Made by a program: the position numbers and the translations under genes. From positions 1 to 62,803 of the forward strand of contig CAAGNP010000043.1 of the NCBI GenBank assembly GCA_900771335.1: DNA of 62,803 nucleotides, given 5' to 3'. This DNA comes from Rikenellaceae bacterium. Its GTDB lineage: Bacteria > Bacteroidota > Bacteroidia > Bacteroidales > UBA932. Of this stretch, positions 1 to 8,793 are shown piece after piece (position 1 is the first letter of the stretch; the number at the start of each line of letters is the position of its first letter). Under the pieces are notes generated by a model, which was given only the letters and a program-made list of their open reading frames with translations, had not been told where the DNA came from and did not search any database.

Positions 1-26
1 GATTGTTATAATTGCTCGTTCCATAG

Positions 27-1250
27 TTACATTGCTATTGAGATTTCACTGAACGATTGATTAAGCCTATTGCCAAACATAGTTAAATCCTTGTCGATTT
101 TCTCGGTGGTAATCTTGGCATACTTTTGTGTCGTAGTAATATTCGTATGTCCCAATACTCGGCTGACACTCTCAATGGGAACGCCCTTACTCAGAGCAAG
201 CGTAGCAAATCCATGGCGACTTGAATGGAAAGAAATATCCTTAGAAATTCCGCACTCTTTTATCATCTTTTTTAGTGGTTTACAGATGTTCCAATAGTTG
301 AGATTAGGGAATACGAGTATGTCCTCTTGAAATCTCTCATATCGCTTGATGATCTGTAATGGAATATCCAACAACTTCACTTGGAAATTGACCTTTGTTT
401 TGTGTCTCTTAGATAGAATCCACTTCTCTCCGTTTATCTCTACAATATCATCGGTAGTCAGTTCTTTAATATCCACGAATGACAAGGCTGTGAAACTTGC
501 AAACATGAATAGGTCACGAATGTAAGCCAACTTCTTATCCGTAAACTCGTGTGTCATTACAGCCTTGATTTCATCTTCTGTAAGATATTGCCTCTCCTTG
601 ATATTCTGATTTACCCGATACTGAGCAAATGGATTTCTCGGTGTCAGTCCGTTGTAATGAGCTTTTGAAACGATTGTTTTCAACCACATACAATGTGCCC
701 ATACACTGCCATTATGCAGTCCTGCATCGGTAGAGAGATAGATTTCATACTCTTTGATAAAGTCGGGAGTAAGTTCAAACATAGAAATATCACTGCGTTT
801 GTAGTACTTCTTGATGAATGCTGCCAAATGATTTCTTGACCTTACACGCACCTTATAGGAACTTGCTGCACGGTCTATACCGATACGCTTTTTGAAACTC
901 TCGTTGTCTTTGTCAAATGCACCGAGCAATGTTTCATATTCCGTTCCGATACCTTGATAGGCATTGCGTACCATTTCGGCAGTTACATAGGCTTCTCTAT
1001 CCGAAATGCGTTGATAATGCTTGATGATTTGAGCCTTGATATTATCCAAAGCCAAATTGATGTCTCTCGATTCTTTGCTCTTACCCTTTGCCCGATTGCC
1101 TTTGGCATCCCACATTGCTTTTGCAATGGTCAGTTTGCAACTGAATTGAGCCACTGAACCATTGATTGTAACTCGCCCCATAATGGGGACAATACCGTTT
1201 TTCTCCTTGCTTCCGTTCACGTAGAACAGCACCTTAAATGTACTTCGCAT
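27..1250 (-). CDS. Tyrosine recombinase (site-specific integrase) of a Bacteroidetes mobile element
   Basis: A 407-residue phage-integrase-family recombinase that would cut and rejoin element and chromosome DNA. Seen: an N-terminal Arm-binding-like domain (about residues 1-100), a SAM-like core-binding domain (about 110-210), and a C-terminal catalytic domain with HSSRHGFATLA (HxxR), LGHTNITTTQKYAKI (second His and the Tyr nucleophile). The position usually held by the first catalytic Arg (TGLRxxD) reads TALSFVDI, so Arg is replaced by Ser. This substitution is known in the CTnDOT/IntDOT group, so it does not imply an inactive enzyme. No excisionase, relaxase or cargo gene follows inside the window, so either the element extends off the left edge or this is a stranded integrase. 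Confidence 0.92.
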   Translation of the reverse strand: MRSTFKVLFYVNGSKEKNGIVPIMGRVTINGSVAQFSCKLTIAKAMWDAKGNRAKGKSKESRDINLALDNIKAQIIKHYQRISDREAYVTAEMVRNAYQGIGTEYETLLGAFDKDNESFKKRIGIDRAASSYKVRVRSRNHLAAFIKKYYKRSDISMFELTPDFIKEYEIYLSTDAGLHNGSVWAHCMWLKTIVSKAHYNGLTPRNPFAQYRVNQNIKERQYLTEDEIKAVMTHEFTDKKLAYIRDLFMFASFTALSFVDIKELTTDDIVEINGEKWILSKRHKTKVNFQVKLLDIPLQIIKRYERFQEDILVFPNLNYWNICKPLKKMIKECGISKDISFHSSRHGFATLALSKGVPIESVSRVLGHTNITTTQKYAKITTEKIDKDLTMFGNRLNQSFSEISIAM

Positions 1251-1576
1251 AATCTAATTCTTTTTTGGTTACAAAATTAGTTATCAGCGAGTTGTACACT
1301 GCTATGCAGAATATGGCAGAGAGTAGAAATAGACTCCAACGACCTATAAACTTACCTCGTTATCGGGTAATGATTTGAAAACCGTCCGCCCTCATTACCT
1401 TTCATTTCCTTGCACTTTTGCATCGGCGAGGTTGTCATCCAAAGTCCTCATAAGTCATTGAACACCAGTGCTACCATCATTATTTCCCCTCATTCGTTAG
1501 ATTTTTCCAGAGATAATAGTTAAATTTGTATAGATTTACTGACTTTTGGATGTAATATTATAATAATCAATAGAAT
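1251..1576. other. Integrase-galM intergenic region with candidate element end
   Basis: 326 bases without a convincing gene. A minus-strand TAATTTTG (1272-1279) could be the integrase -7 box. GGTAATGA (1366-1373) and TCATTACC (1392-1399) form an 8-bp inverted repeat with an 18-base loop. GCACTTTTGC at 1412-1421 is one mismatch from the GTAnnTTTGC core used by CTnDOT-type integrases and could be an attachment site; a promoter-like box can look the same, so this is only a suggestion. Confidence 0.35.
1521..1528 (+). promoter_or_regulatory. Putative -7 box for the galactoside operon
   Basis: TAAATTTG fits the Bacteroidetes TAnnTTTG consensus and lies 48 bases before the galM start. No good TTG element is visible at the expected upstream distance, so the call is moderate. 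Confidence 0.4.
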
Positions 1577-2698
1577 ATGAAAAAATTGGCAATTATGGCT
1601 TTAGCGTGTACACTTATGGCTTCCTGCTCTAAGAGTGAAGCCCCTGTCCTTTTCCCTAAAGAGGATTTCCAGACAACCGTAGATGGTAAGGATGTTTCCC
1701 TATATACCCTCAAGAATGGGGACATCACTATGCAGGTGACAAATTTCGGTGCCAGAGTGGTGGCTCTTTGGACACCTGACAGAGATGGAAAATTTGATGA
1801 CATCGTCTTGGGTTACAATAATATAGACAGCTATGTGAACAATAAAGGTGAGCGTTTCCTCGGAGCCGTAGTGGGGCCTTACGCAAACAGAATCGCCAAT
1901 GGTACTTATACTATAGGTAATGAGGTGTACAATTTCCCTCAAAACAATAATGGCCAGACCCTCCATGGTGGCCTCAAAGGTCTGGATATGGTGGTGTGGG
2001 ATGTGCAAGAGGTGACAGATGATAAAATTGTCCTCCATTATCTCCGCCCTGACGGACAGGATGGTATGCCGGGAAATCTGGATATCATCATGACTTATAC
2101 ACTTACCCCTGAAAATGAGTTTAAGGTAGATTATGAAGCAACTACCGACAAGGCTACCCACGTAAATATCTCCCACCACTCTTTCTTCAACCTCAAAGGT
2201 GAGGGCAATGGTACCATCGAGGGCCTAGAGATGGTGATCAATGCTTCTGCTACTACCCCTGTCAACGAGGTACTTATCCCTTCCGGTGAAATAGCGGATG
2301 TTACAGGGACACCTTTTGATTTCCGTGAGCCACATATCATTGGCGAAAGGATCAATGCCGACAACGAGCAGATCAGGTTCGGTGCCGGTTATGACCACAA
2401 CTGGGTACTTGACAAGAAGGGTGATGGAGTAGAGTTTGCCGCATCGGTTTACGAATCGAATTCGGGAAGATTTATGTCTGTCTATACAGACCAGCCGGGT
2501 ATGCAGTTCTACAGTGGCAACTTCTTTGACGGTACTACCAAAGGCAAATACGGAAGGGAACTCAGATACCGCGAATCGATAGCCCTTGAGACTCAGAAAT
2601 TTCCCGATACACCTCACCACGACAATTTCCCATCCACTTTGCTAAATCCGGGTGAGACCTATACCCATGTATGTATCTATAAATTTGAAGTAAAATGA
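1577..2698 (+). CDS. galM: Aldose 1-epimerase (mutarotase), exported lipoprotein
   Basis: Interconverts alpha and beta anomers of galactose or glucose, so that galactokinase receives the alpha form. The protein of 373 residues starts with a lipoprotein signal (lipobox LMASC, Cys17), which places it outside the cytoplasm. Family marks seen: NFGARVVAL near the N-terminus, GPYANRIANG, LHGGLKGLD, the catalytic-His segment NISHHSFFNL (about residue 197), DHNWVLD, and the ETQKFPDTPHH region carrying the general-base Glu. It is the first gene of a same-strand run (galM, two GH2, galK, GH3), and its stop overlaps the next start by 4 bases (ATGA), which suggests translational coupling. Sugar specificity is inferred from galK and the beta-galactosidase, not from residues. 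Confidence 0.93.
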   Translation: MKKLAIMALACTLMASCSKSEAPVLFPKEDFQTTVDGKDVSLYTLKNGDITMQVTNFGARVVALWTPDRDGKFDDIVLGYNNIDSYVNNKGERFLGAVVGPYANRIANGTYTIGNEVYNFPQNNNGQTLHGGLKGLDMVVWDVQEVTDDKIVLHYLRPDGQDGMPGNLDIIMTYTLTPENEFKVDYEATTDKATHVNISHHSFFNLKGEGNGTIEGLEMVINASATTPVNEVLIPSGEIADVTGTPFDFREPHIIGERINADNEQIRFGAGYDHNWVLDKKGDGVEFAASVYESNSGRFMSVYTDQPGMQFYSGNFFDGTTKGKYGRELRYRESIALETQKFPDTPHHDNFPSTLLNPGETYTHVCIYKFEVK

Positions 2699-5600
2699 GA
2701 TATCTGAATGCTTTCCTGTCTGCGGTTTTGTGTCTTGTTCCATTCACAATGCAGGCAGATGATGACAAGATTCCACATCTTACTGCAGAAATAGTGGAGA
2801 TAGGGAAGGTGATGCCCAGAACACAGCTTGCAGGTGCTCAGGGGGAGAGGTATCCACAGGAATATGTGATGAATCTCAATGGAGAATGGGACTTCTGGTG
2901 GAGCGAGAGCGATGCTTCCTTTGAAAAGAATTTCCTTCTTCCGGAGTTCAACAGCAGCAATTGGGACAAGATTCAGGTCCCTGCCAATTGGGAGCTCAAT
3001 GGCTACGGTGTGGCAATTTATACAAATCACGGCTACGAGTTCAAACCCTACAAACCCCAGCCGCCCCATCTTCCTCAGAAGAATGCTGTGGGTGTATACA
3101 GGAAAGTGGTCAATATTCCCGCCGACTGGGACGGACGCGAGGTTTACCTCAATATCGGAGGGGCGAAGAGTGGCTGCTATGTTTATGTCAATGGGGCCGA
3201 AGTGGGATACAATGAAGATTCGAAAAACACTGCAGAGTACAATCTGACCCCCTATTTGAAGAGTGGGGAAAATCTCATTGCCCTTAAAATGTATCGCTGG
3301 AGCACAGGCAGTTACCTTGAGTGCCAGGATTTCTGGAGATTGAGTGGAATCGAAAGGGACGTATATCTGTTGGCTCAGCCCAAGCTCCACATTTTCGATT
3401 ATACCATCACCCCAATAGTGGAAAAGGTGGCCCCCGATGGTCTTACAGGCAGCGGCCGCTTCGAATTGGCAGTGGTGGTGAAGAACGGTGGCGACAGGGA
3501 GGCCAATGCCCAATTGTCTTTGGGCGGAGCACTTTCAGCCGGAGGCAATGTTGAAGTCACTGTGGCTCCCGGAGGGGAGAGTATTGCCTCTTTCGAGATT
3601 CCGTTTGATGACTGGAAGCTGTGGAGTGCAGAGATTCCTACCCTCTACAACGGATCCATTGCGATAGCGCAAGGTGGAGTCCAAAGCGAGAGCGTGGAGT
3701 TCAGATTTGCCCCCAGAAAGGTGGAAATCGTAGGCAATCAGCTCCTTGTAAATGGAAAGGCTATCAAGATTAAAGGTGTGAACGTGCATGAGCACAACCA
3801 ATATACCGGTCATGTGATCAGCAGGGAGCAGGTGGAGGCAGACCTCAAAATTATGAAAGAGAACAACTTCAATGCTGTCCGCTGCAGTCACTACCCACAG
3901 CCCGCTTATTTCTATGAATTGTGCGATGAATATGGAATATATGTGTGTGATGAGGCAAATATCGAGTCACACGGCATGTACTACAACCTCCGCAAAGGTG
4001 GCACTTTGGGCAATGACCTCCGTTTCTACAACGGCCATATGGCCAGAGTAAAGAATATGTACTGGCGCAATAAGAACTATACCAGCATCATTTATTGGTC
4101 TATGGGCAATGAGGCCGGCAACGGATACAATTTCTACGAGACATTCCTCTACCTGAAAGGGATCGATAAGGTGCGACCTGTGCAGCACGAAAGGGCTATC
4201 CTTGAGTGGAATACAGAGATCTACTGCCCACAGTACCCGAGTGCCTTCAAATTGGCCGAGTGGGCTTCGCAGCAGACCGACCGCCCTAATATCCTGAGCG
4301 AGTATGCTCACGCAATGGGAAACAGTACAGGCAATTTCAAGGATCTTTGGGATGTCTTCTACGCTGCAGACAATCTCCAGGGCGGTTTCATCTGGGACTG
4401 GGTGGATCAGGGGATCTATCAGAAGACAGCGGATGGACGTGAGTTCTGGGCATACGGAGGCGATTTCGGTGTGAATTCCCCAAGCGACGGAAACTTCCTC
4501 TGCAATGGTGTTCTGGGACCCGACAGGAAGCCACATCCTGCTATGAATGAGATCAGACATATCTATCAGAATCTCTGGGTTGAACCTAATGGTGACGGTA
4601 CTTTCAGGGCGATCAACAGAAACTATTTCAAGGAGATAGATAATTTTACTTATGAAATAGTATCGATCCCCCAGGCATACTCCAAGAGGGCCGCTTCCAA
4701 GGTCGTAGCCAAAGGGGTAATGGATGCCAATATCCCTGCTGATGACACCGTAATGGTCACTTTGCCACAGTTCAAGAGGTTGGCAGGTTATGATTACTAT
4801 GTGAATTTCTCTGGTGAGCAGAGCTGGAACCAGTATCCTTTGGACAATGAGGAGTCCGATTATGCTGCCAAGGGTGCATCAAAGGGGGCCAAGGTCGTTT
4901 TTGAAGTCAATCCCGAGACTGGTATCATAGAGAGATATTGTGTCAATGGTGTAGAATATATCGCAGATGGATATGGTATCCGTCCCAACTACTGGAGAGC
5001 ACCTATAGACAATGACTACGGCAATGGTGCCCCTGCAAAGTGGCAGCCCTGGAAGGTTTACGCCAAGAGAAATGTTCCTGCCCGTTTCAGCGATGAGATG
5101 GTGGATGGGAATAGGGTGATAAAAGTTGTCTATCCTTTGGATGATCTCAAATGTGAAAATGTCGTTACCTATACTCTGGAGCCGAATGGGGTATTGACAG
5201 TAGAGGCTAAGATGTCGGCTGCAACACTCGCAGAGGCCCCCAGATATGGTGTGAGATGGAGGATGTCCAAGGAGTTCTCGAATGTCAGATATTACGGCAG
5301 AGGGCCATGGGAGAACTATTGCGACAGAAAGGATGGTGCTATGTTGGATATCTATTCATGCGATGTGAAGGATATGTATGTCCCCTATGTAAGACCTCAA
5401 GAGAACGGACACAGAGTGGATGCACGTTGGCTTGAGATCCTCAATGACAAGGGTAAAGGTGTGGTGATATGCGCACAGAGTCCATTTGAGTTCAATACAC
5501 TGCACAATTCGGTGGAGGATTTTGACTGCGAGGAGTCTGATGCACCTTACCAGTGGAACAACTTCGTGGAGAACGATCCTCACGATGTGGGACGTGCCCG

Positions 5601-5787
5601 TAATGTGATGAAGAAGCAGACACACATATCCGATATAACCCCCCGTGATTTTACTGAAGTGTCGATAGACTCTATGATGACCGGAGTGGGTGGTGACAAT
5701 TCATGGGGCGCCGAGACCTATGACAAATATAAAGTGAATACCTCAGTACCACAGACATTGGTATTCAAGATTATCCCTGTAAAATAA
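2695..5787 (+). CDS. Beta-galactosidase, GH2 (LacZ type)
   Basis: A 1030-residue glycoside hydrolase family 2 enzyme expected to release galactose from beta-galactosides. It has an N-terminal signal peptide (hydrophobic to about residue 20), so it is exported, unlike E. coli LacZ. Seen: sugar-binding jelly-roll (about 50-230), Ig-like domain, TIM barrel with acid/base Glu473 in MGNEAGNG and nucleophile Glu536 in ILSEYAHAMGN, then a C-terminal beta-galactosidase small-chain domain with YYGRGPWENY and PYVRPQENG. This matches the length and order of LacZ-type GH2 proteins. It overlaps galM by 4 bases. Activity on other beta-linked galactans or a mammalian glycan cannot be excluded. Confidence 0.92.
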   Translation: MRYLNAFLSAVLCLVPFTMQADDDKIPHLTAEIVEIGKVMPRTQLAGAQGERYPQEYVMNLNGEWDFWWSESDASFEKNFLLPEFNSSNWDKIQVPANWELNGYGVAIYTNHGYEFKPYKPQPPHLPQKNAVGVYRKVVNIPADWDGREVYLNIGGAKSGCYVYVNGAEVGYNEDSKNTAEYNLTPYLKSGENLIALKMYRWSTGSYLECQDFWRLSGIERDVYLLAQPKLHIFDYTITPIVEKVAPDGLTGSGRFELAVVVKNGGDREANAQLSLGGALSAGGNVEVTVAPGGESIASFEIPFDDWKLWSAEIPTLYNGSIAIAQGGVQSESVEFRFAPRKVEIVGNQLLVNGKAIKIKGVNVHEHNQYTGHVISREQVEADLKIMKENNFNAVRCSHYPQPAYFYELCDEYGIYVCDEANIESHGMYYNLRKGGTLGNDLRFYNGHMARVKNMYWRNKNYTSIIYWSMGNEAGNGYNFYETFLYLKGIDKVRPVQHERAILEWNTEIYCPQYPSAFKLAEWASQQTDRPNILSEYAHAMGNSTGNFKDLWDVFYAADNLQGGFIWDWVDQGIYQKTADGREFWAYGGDFGVNSPSDGNFLCNGVLGPDRKPHPAMNEIRHIYQNLWVEPNGDGTFRAINRNYFKEIDNFTYEIVSIPQAYSKRAASKVVAKGVMDANIPADDTVMVTLPQFKRLAGYDYYVNFSGEQSWNQYPLDNEESDYAAKGASKGAKVVFEVNPETGIIERYCVNGVEYIADGYGIRPNYWRAPIDNDYGNGAPAKWQPWKVYAKRNVPARFSDEMVDGNRVIKVVYPLDDLKCENVVTYTLEPNGVLTVEAKMSAATLAEAPRYGVRWRMSKEFSNVRYYGRGPWENYCDRKDGAMLDIYSCDVKDMYVPYVRPQENGHRVDARWLEILNDKGKGVVICAQSPFEFNTLHNSVEDFDCEESDAPYQWNNFVENDPHDVGRARNVMKKQTHISDITPRDFTEVSIDSMMTGVGGDNSWGAETYDKYKVNTSVPQTLVFKIIPVK

Positions 5788-5802
5788 TTTATAAATAAAG
5801 AT

Positions 5803-7617
5803 ATGAAGAAAAGACTTTTGATTATTGCTGCTATGTTGTTTGCTGTCGCAGTGTATGGACAGCAGCCACGCGCAGAGTATCCCCGTCCACAATTTGAAAG
5901 GGCGGATTGGTTGAATCTTAACGGAGAGTGGAGTTTTACCCTTGACCTTGCAGATACAGGTCATGAGCGTGATTTTGTAAACAGCAAAGGTTTTGACGGT
6001 AAGATTATCGTCCCTTTTGCCCCTGAGAGCAAACTTTCAGGTGTGGCTCATACTGAGTTTATAAATGCTGTATGGTACCAGCGTACCATTCAGATCCCTG
6101 CAGAGTGGAAAGGGAAAAATATCAAATTGAATTTTGGTGCAGTATTCTATGAGTCGGAGATCTTTATCGATGGCAAGTTTGTGGGTCGTCACTATGGCGG
6201 TTCGGACTCTTTCTGCTTCGATATTACTGAGTTTGTGGCAGATGGACAGCCTCATAATCTGGTAGTTCATGCTGAGAGCGACCTCAGATCAGAGGATCTC
6301 CCTTCAGGAAAACAATCGCATAAACTCTATTCACACGTGTGTATGTATACCCGTACTACAGGTATTTGGCAGACTGTATGGATGGAGGCTGTCAACCCTT
6401 GTGGACTAGAGAGGGTACAGGTACTTACAGATATAGACCAGAATCAGATCGTGGTTACCCCTACATTCTATAGCCTTACAAATGGCAATCGCCTTTGTGT
6501 AAGTGTTAAAGATGGAGATAAGGTGGTAGCCAAGGCAGATGTGGTGGCAGCTCAAGGTATCCCTGTGGTTATCCCGGTGAAGAAACCTAAACTATGGAGC
6601 CCTGAGTCACCATTTCTCTATGATGTAGTGTACGAGGTGAAGAGTGCTTCCGGTCAGGTACTTGATAAAGTGGATGCATATGTAGGTATGCGTAAGATTC
6701 ATATTGACGGTACACAGATCTATCTGAACAACAAGCCTTACTATCAGCGTCTGGTTCTTGACCAGGGATTCTATCCTGATGGAGTATGGACAGCACCCTC
6801 TGATGAGGCTCTGAAAGGTGATATCGAGATGTCTATGGCTGCCGGTTTCAATGGCGCACGTCTTCACCAGAAGGTCTTTGAAGAGCGTTTCTATTACTGG
6901 GCAGACAAATTGGGTTATCTGGTATGGGGTGAGATGGCATCATGGGGCAAAAACTCAAGTTCTGTGGCTGCTGCCCGCAATTTTATCTCTGAGTGGACCA
7001 ATATCGTAGTGCGTGACAGAAACCACCCTGCTCTTGTGACATGGACACCTTTCAATGAAGAGTGGGAGCCAACTACCAATGAGATGGGCCGTTTCTTGAC
7101 AGATGTATATGAATTGACCCGCAAACTGGACCCTTCACGCCCTGTTAATACAGTCAGTGGTGGTCTTTATGTTATCTCTGATTTCTGTACATCACACAGT
7201 TATCAGCAGGATGGTGAGAAACTTCATACCATGTTGTTTGACGGTGAGAAGTTCTACCAGCCACAGGCCCCCGGCAAGGTAAATGCCAATACTATTGATC
7301 ATCTTTACTATGATGGCAAAGTTCCTTATATCATCGATGAGTTCGGCGGTATCAAATGTGCAGAGGCTAACCCTTCGAAAGAGAATGCCTGGGGTTATGG
7401 AGATGCAGCCATGACTAAAGAGGACTTCTACAAACGTCTTGAGTCACAGGTAAGGGCTATCATCTCTCACAGTGACAAGATTTGCGGTTTCTGCTATACC
7501 CAGCTTACAGATGTGGAGCAGGAGCAGAATGGTGTATACTATTTCGACCGCACCTCAAAATACGACATGGAGCGTGTCCGTGCGATATTCCAGATGGCAT
7601 TGCCAGAGAAAAAATAA
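5803..7617 (+). CDS. GH2 glycoside hydrolase (beta-galactosidase/beta-glucuronidase-like), short form
   Basis: A 604-residue secreted GH2 enzyme without the LacZ small-chain domain. The N-terminus has a signal peptide ending near VYGQQ, followed by the GH2 sugar-binding domain, an Ig-like domain and a TIM barrel. Catalytic candidates are Glu419 in PFNEEWEP (acid/base) and Glu513 in IIDEFGG (nucleophile). Family members act on beta-galactosides, beta-glucuronides or beta-mannosides; the substrate cannot be read from the sequence. It sits 15 bases after the LacZ-type gene and 28 bases before galK, so it probably works in the same galactoside pathway. Confidence 0.87.
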   Translation: MKKRLLIIAAMLFAVAVYGQQPRAEYPRPQFERADWLNLNGEWSFTLDLADTGHERDFVNSKGFDGKIIVPFAPESKLSGVAHTEFINAVWYQRTIQIPAEWKGKNIKLNFGAVFYESEIFIDGKFVGRHYGGSDSFCFDITEFVADGQPHNLVVHAESDLRSEDLPSGKQSHKLYSHVCMYTRTTGIWQTVWMEAVNPCGLERVQVLTDIDQNQIVVTPTFYSLTNGNRLCVSVKDGDKVVAKADVVAAQGIPVVIPVKKPKLWSPESPFLYDVVYEVKSASGQVLDKVDAYVGMRKIHIDGTQIYLNNKPYYQRLVLDQGFYPDGVWTAPSDEALKGDIEMSMAAGFNGARLHQKVFEERFYYWADKLGYLVWGEMASWGKNSSSVAAARNFISEWTNIVVRDRNHPALVTWTPFNEEWEPTTNEMGRFLTDVYELTRKLDPSRPVNTVSGGLYVISDFCTSHSYQQDGEKLHTMLFDGEKFYQPQAPGKVNANTIDHLYYDGKVPYIIDEFGGIKCAEANPSKENAWGYGDAAMTKEDFYKRLESQVRAIISHSDKICGFCYTQLTDVEQEQNGVYYFDRTSKYDMERVRAIFQMALPEKK

Positions 7618-7645
7618 CAGTTTGAAAATTAAAAATCAGGATATT

Positions 7646-8791
7646 ATGGATATAAAACTTATACGTCAGAAATTTGCAGAGCATTTTGGTACTGAGGGTG
7701 AACTCTATACCTCTCCGGGCCGTATCAATCTTATAGGTGAGCATACCGATTACAATGGCGGTTTTGTATTTCCTGGTGCTATCGATAAAGCGATGGTGGC
7801 AGAGATAAGACCCAACGGGACAGATACTATCCGTGCCTACTCTGTCGATTTGCAGGACTACGCTGAGTTTGGCCTTAATGAGGAGGACAAACCATCTGCA
7901 TCGTGGGCTTGCTATATCTTCGGAGTGGTGCGTGAGATTATCAAAAGGGGTGGTGTCGTGAAAGGTTTTGATACAGCTTTCGCTGGTGATGTTCCACTCG
8001 GCGCAGGTATGTCTTCTTCTGCTGCACTTGAGTCTACATATGCATTTGCATTGAATCATATCTATAATGAGGATAAGATAGACAAGTTTGAATTGGCCCG
8101 TATAGGGCAGTCTACCGAACACAACTATTGTGGTGTGAAGTGCGGTATTATGGACCAGTTTGCATCGATTTTCGGCAAGCAGGGAAATTTGATGCGTCTT
8201 GATTGCCTCTCTATGGAGTTTGCATACTTCCCGTTTGACCCCGAGAAGTTCGGATATCGACTGGTGTTGCTTGACTCTGTGGTAAAACACGAGTTGGTGG
8301 GTTCACCATACAACAGACGCCGTGAATCGTGTGAGCGTGTAGCTGCCATCCTGGGGCAGGAGACATTGCGCGGAGCGACTATGGAGAAGCTCGATGCAGT
8401 GAAGGAGCAGATCTCTGAGGAGGATTATATGCGTGCCAGATATGTGATAGGTGAAGAGAAGCGTGTGCTGGATGTATGTGCTGCCCTTGAAGCGGGAGAC
8501 CTTGAGACTGTCGGTGAACGTATGTACCAGACCCATTGGGGTATGTCAAAAGATTACGAAGTGAGCTGTGAGGAGCTTGACCTGCTTGCAACCATAGCCA
8601 AAGAGTGCGGCGTGACCGGCTCCCGTATAATGGGTGGCGGATTCGGAGGCTGTACCATCAATCTGGTGAAGAGTGAACTTTATGACGGGTTCATCGCCAC
8701 AGCCAAGGAGAAATTCAATGCAGCTTATGGTCATGAACCAAAGGTGTATGATGTGATAATTTCTGACGGAGCCCGCAAATTGGAGATGTAA
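7646..8791 (+). CDS. galK: Galactokinase
   Basis: Phosphorylates alpha-D-galactose to galactose 1-phosphate with ATP, the first Leloir step after mutarotation; cytoplasmic. The GHMP-kinase marks are clear: the galactokinase signature SPGRINLIGEHTDYNGG near the N-terminus, GDVPLGAGMSSSAALE (ATP-binding loop), and MGGGFGGCTINLV near the C-terminus. I chose the ATG at 7646 (381 residues, normal for the family). The frame is open upstream to 7472, but that extension overlaps the preceding GH2 gene and is not conserved-looking. GH3 follows after only 2 bases. No galT or galE is present in the window. Confidence 0.95.
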   Translation: MDIKLIRQKFAEHFGTEGELYTSPGRINLIGEHTDYNGGFVFPGAIDKAMVAEIRPNGTDTIRAYSVDLQDYAEFGLNEEDKPSASWACYIFGVVREIIKRGGVVKGFDTAFAGDVPLGAGMSSSAALESTYAFALNHIYNEDKIDKFELARIGQSTEHNYCGVKCGIMDQFASIFGKQGNLMRLDCLSMEFAYFPFDPEKFGYRLVLLDSVVKHELVGSPYNRRRESCERVAAILGQETLRGATMEKLDAVKEQISEEDYMRARYVIGEEKRVLDVCAALEAGDLETVGERMYQTHWGMSKDYEVSCEELDLLATIAKECGVTGSRIMGGGFGGCTINLVKSELYDGFIATAKEKFNAAYGHEPKVYDVIISDGARKLEM

Positions 8792-8793
8792 TT

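Noticed and set aside
2677..3513. A 278-codon minus-strand frame inside the LacZ-type gene
   Set aside because: The plus-strand GH2 domain is unmistakable; the opposite frame is a by-product of codon use.
7472..7645. Upstream extension of galactokinase
   Set aside because: It overlaps the end of the GH2 gene, and the normal GHMP N-terminus begins at 7646.
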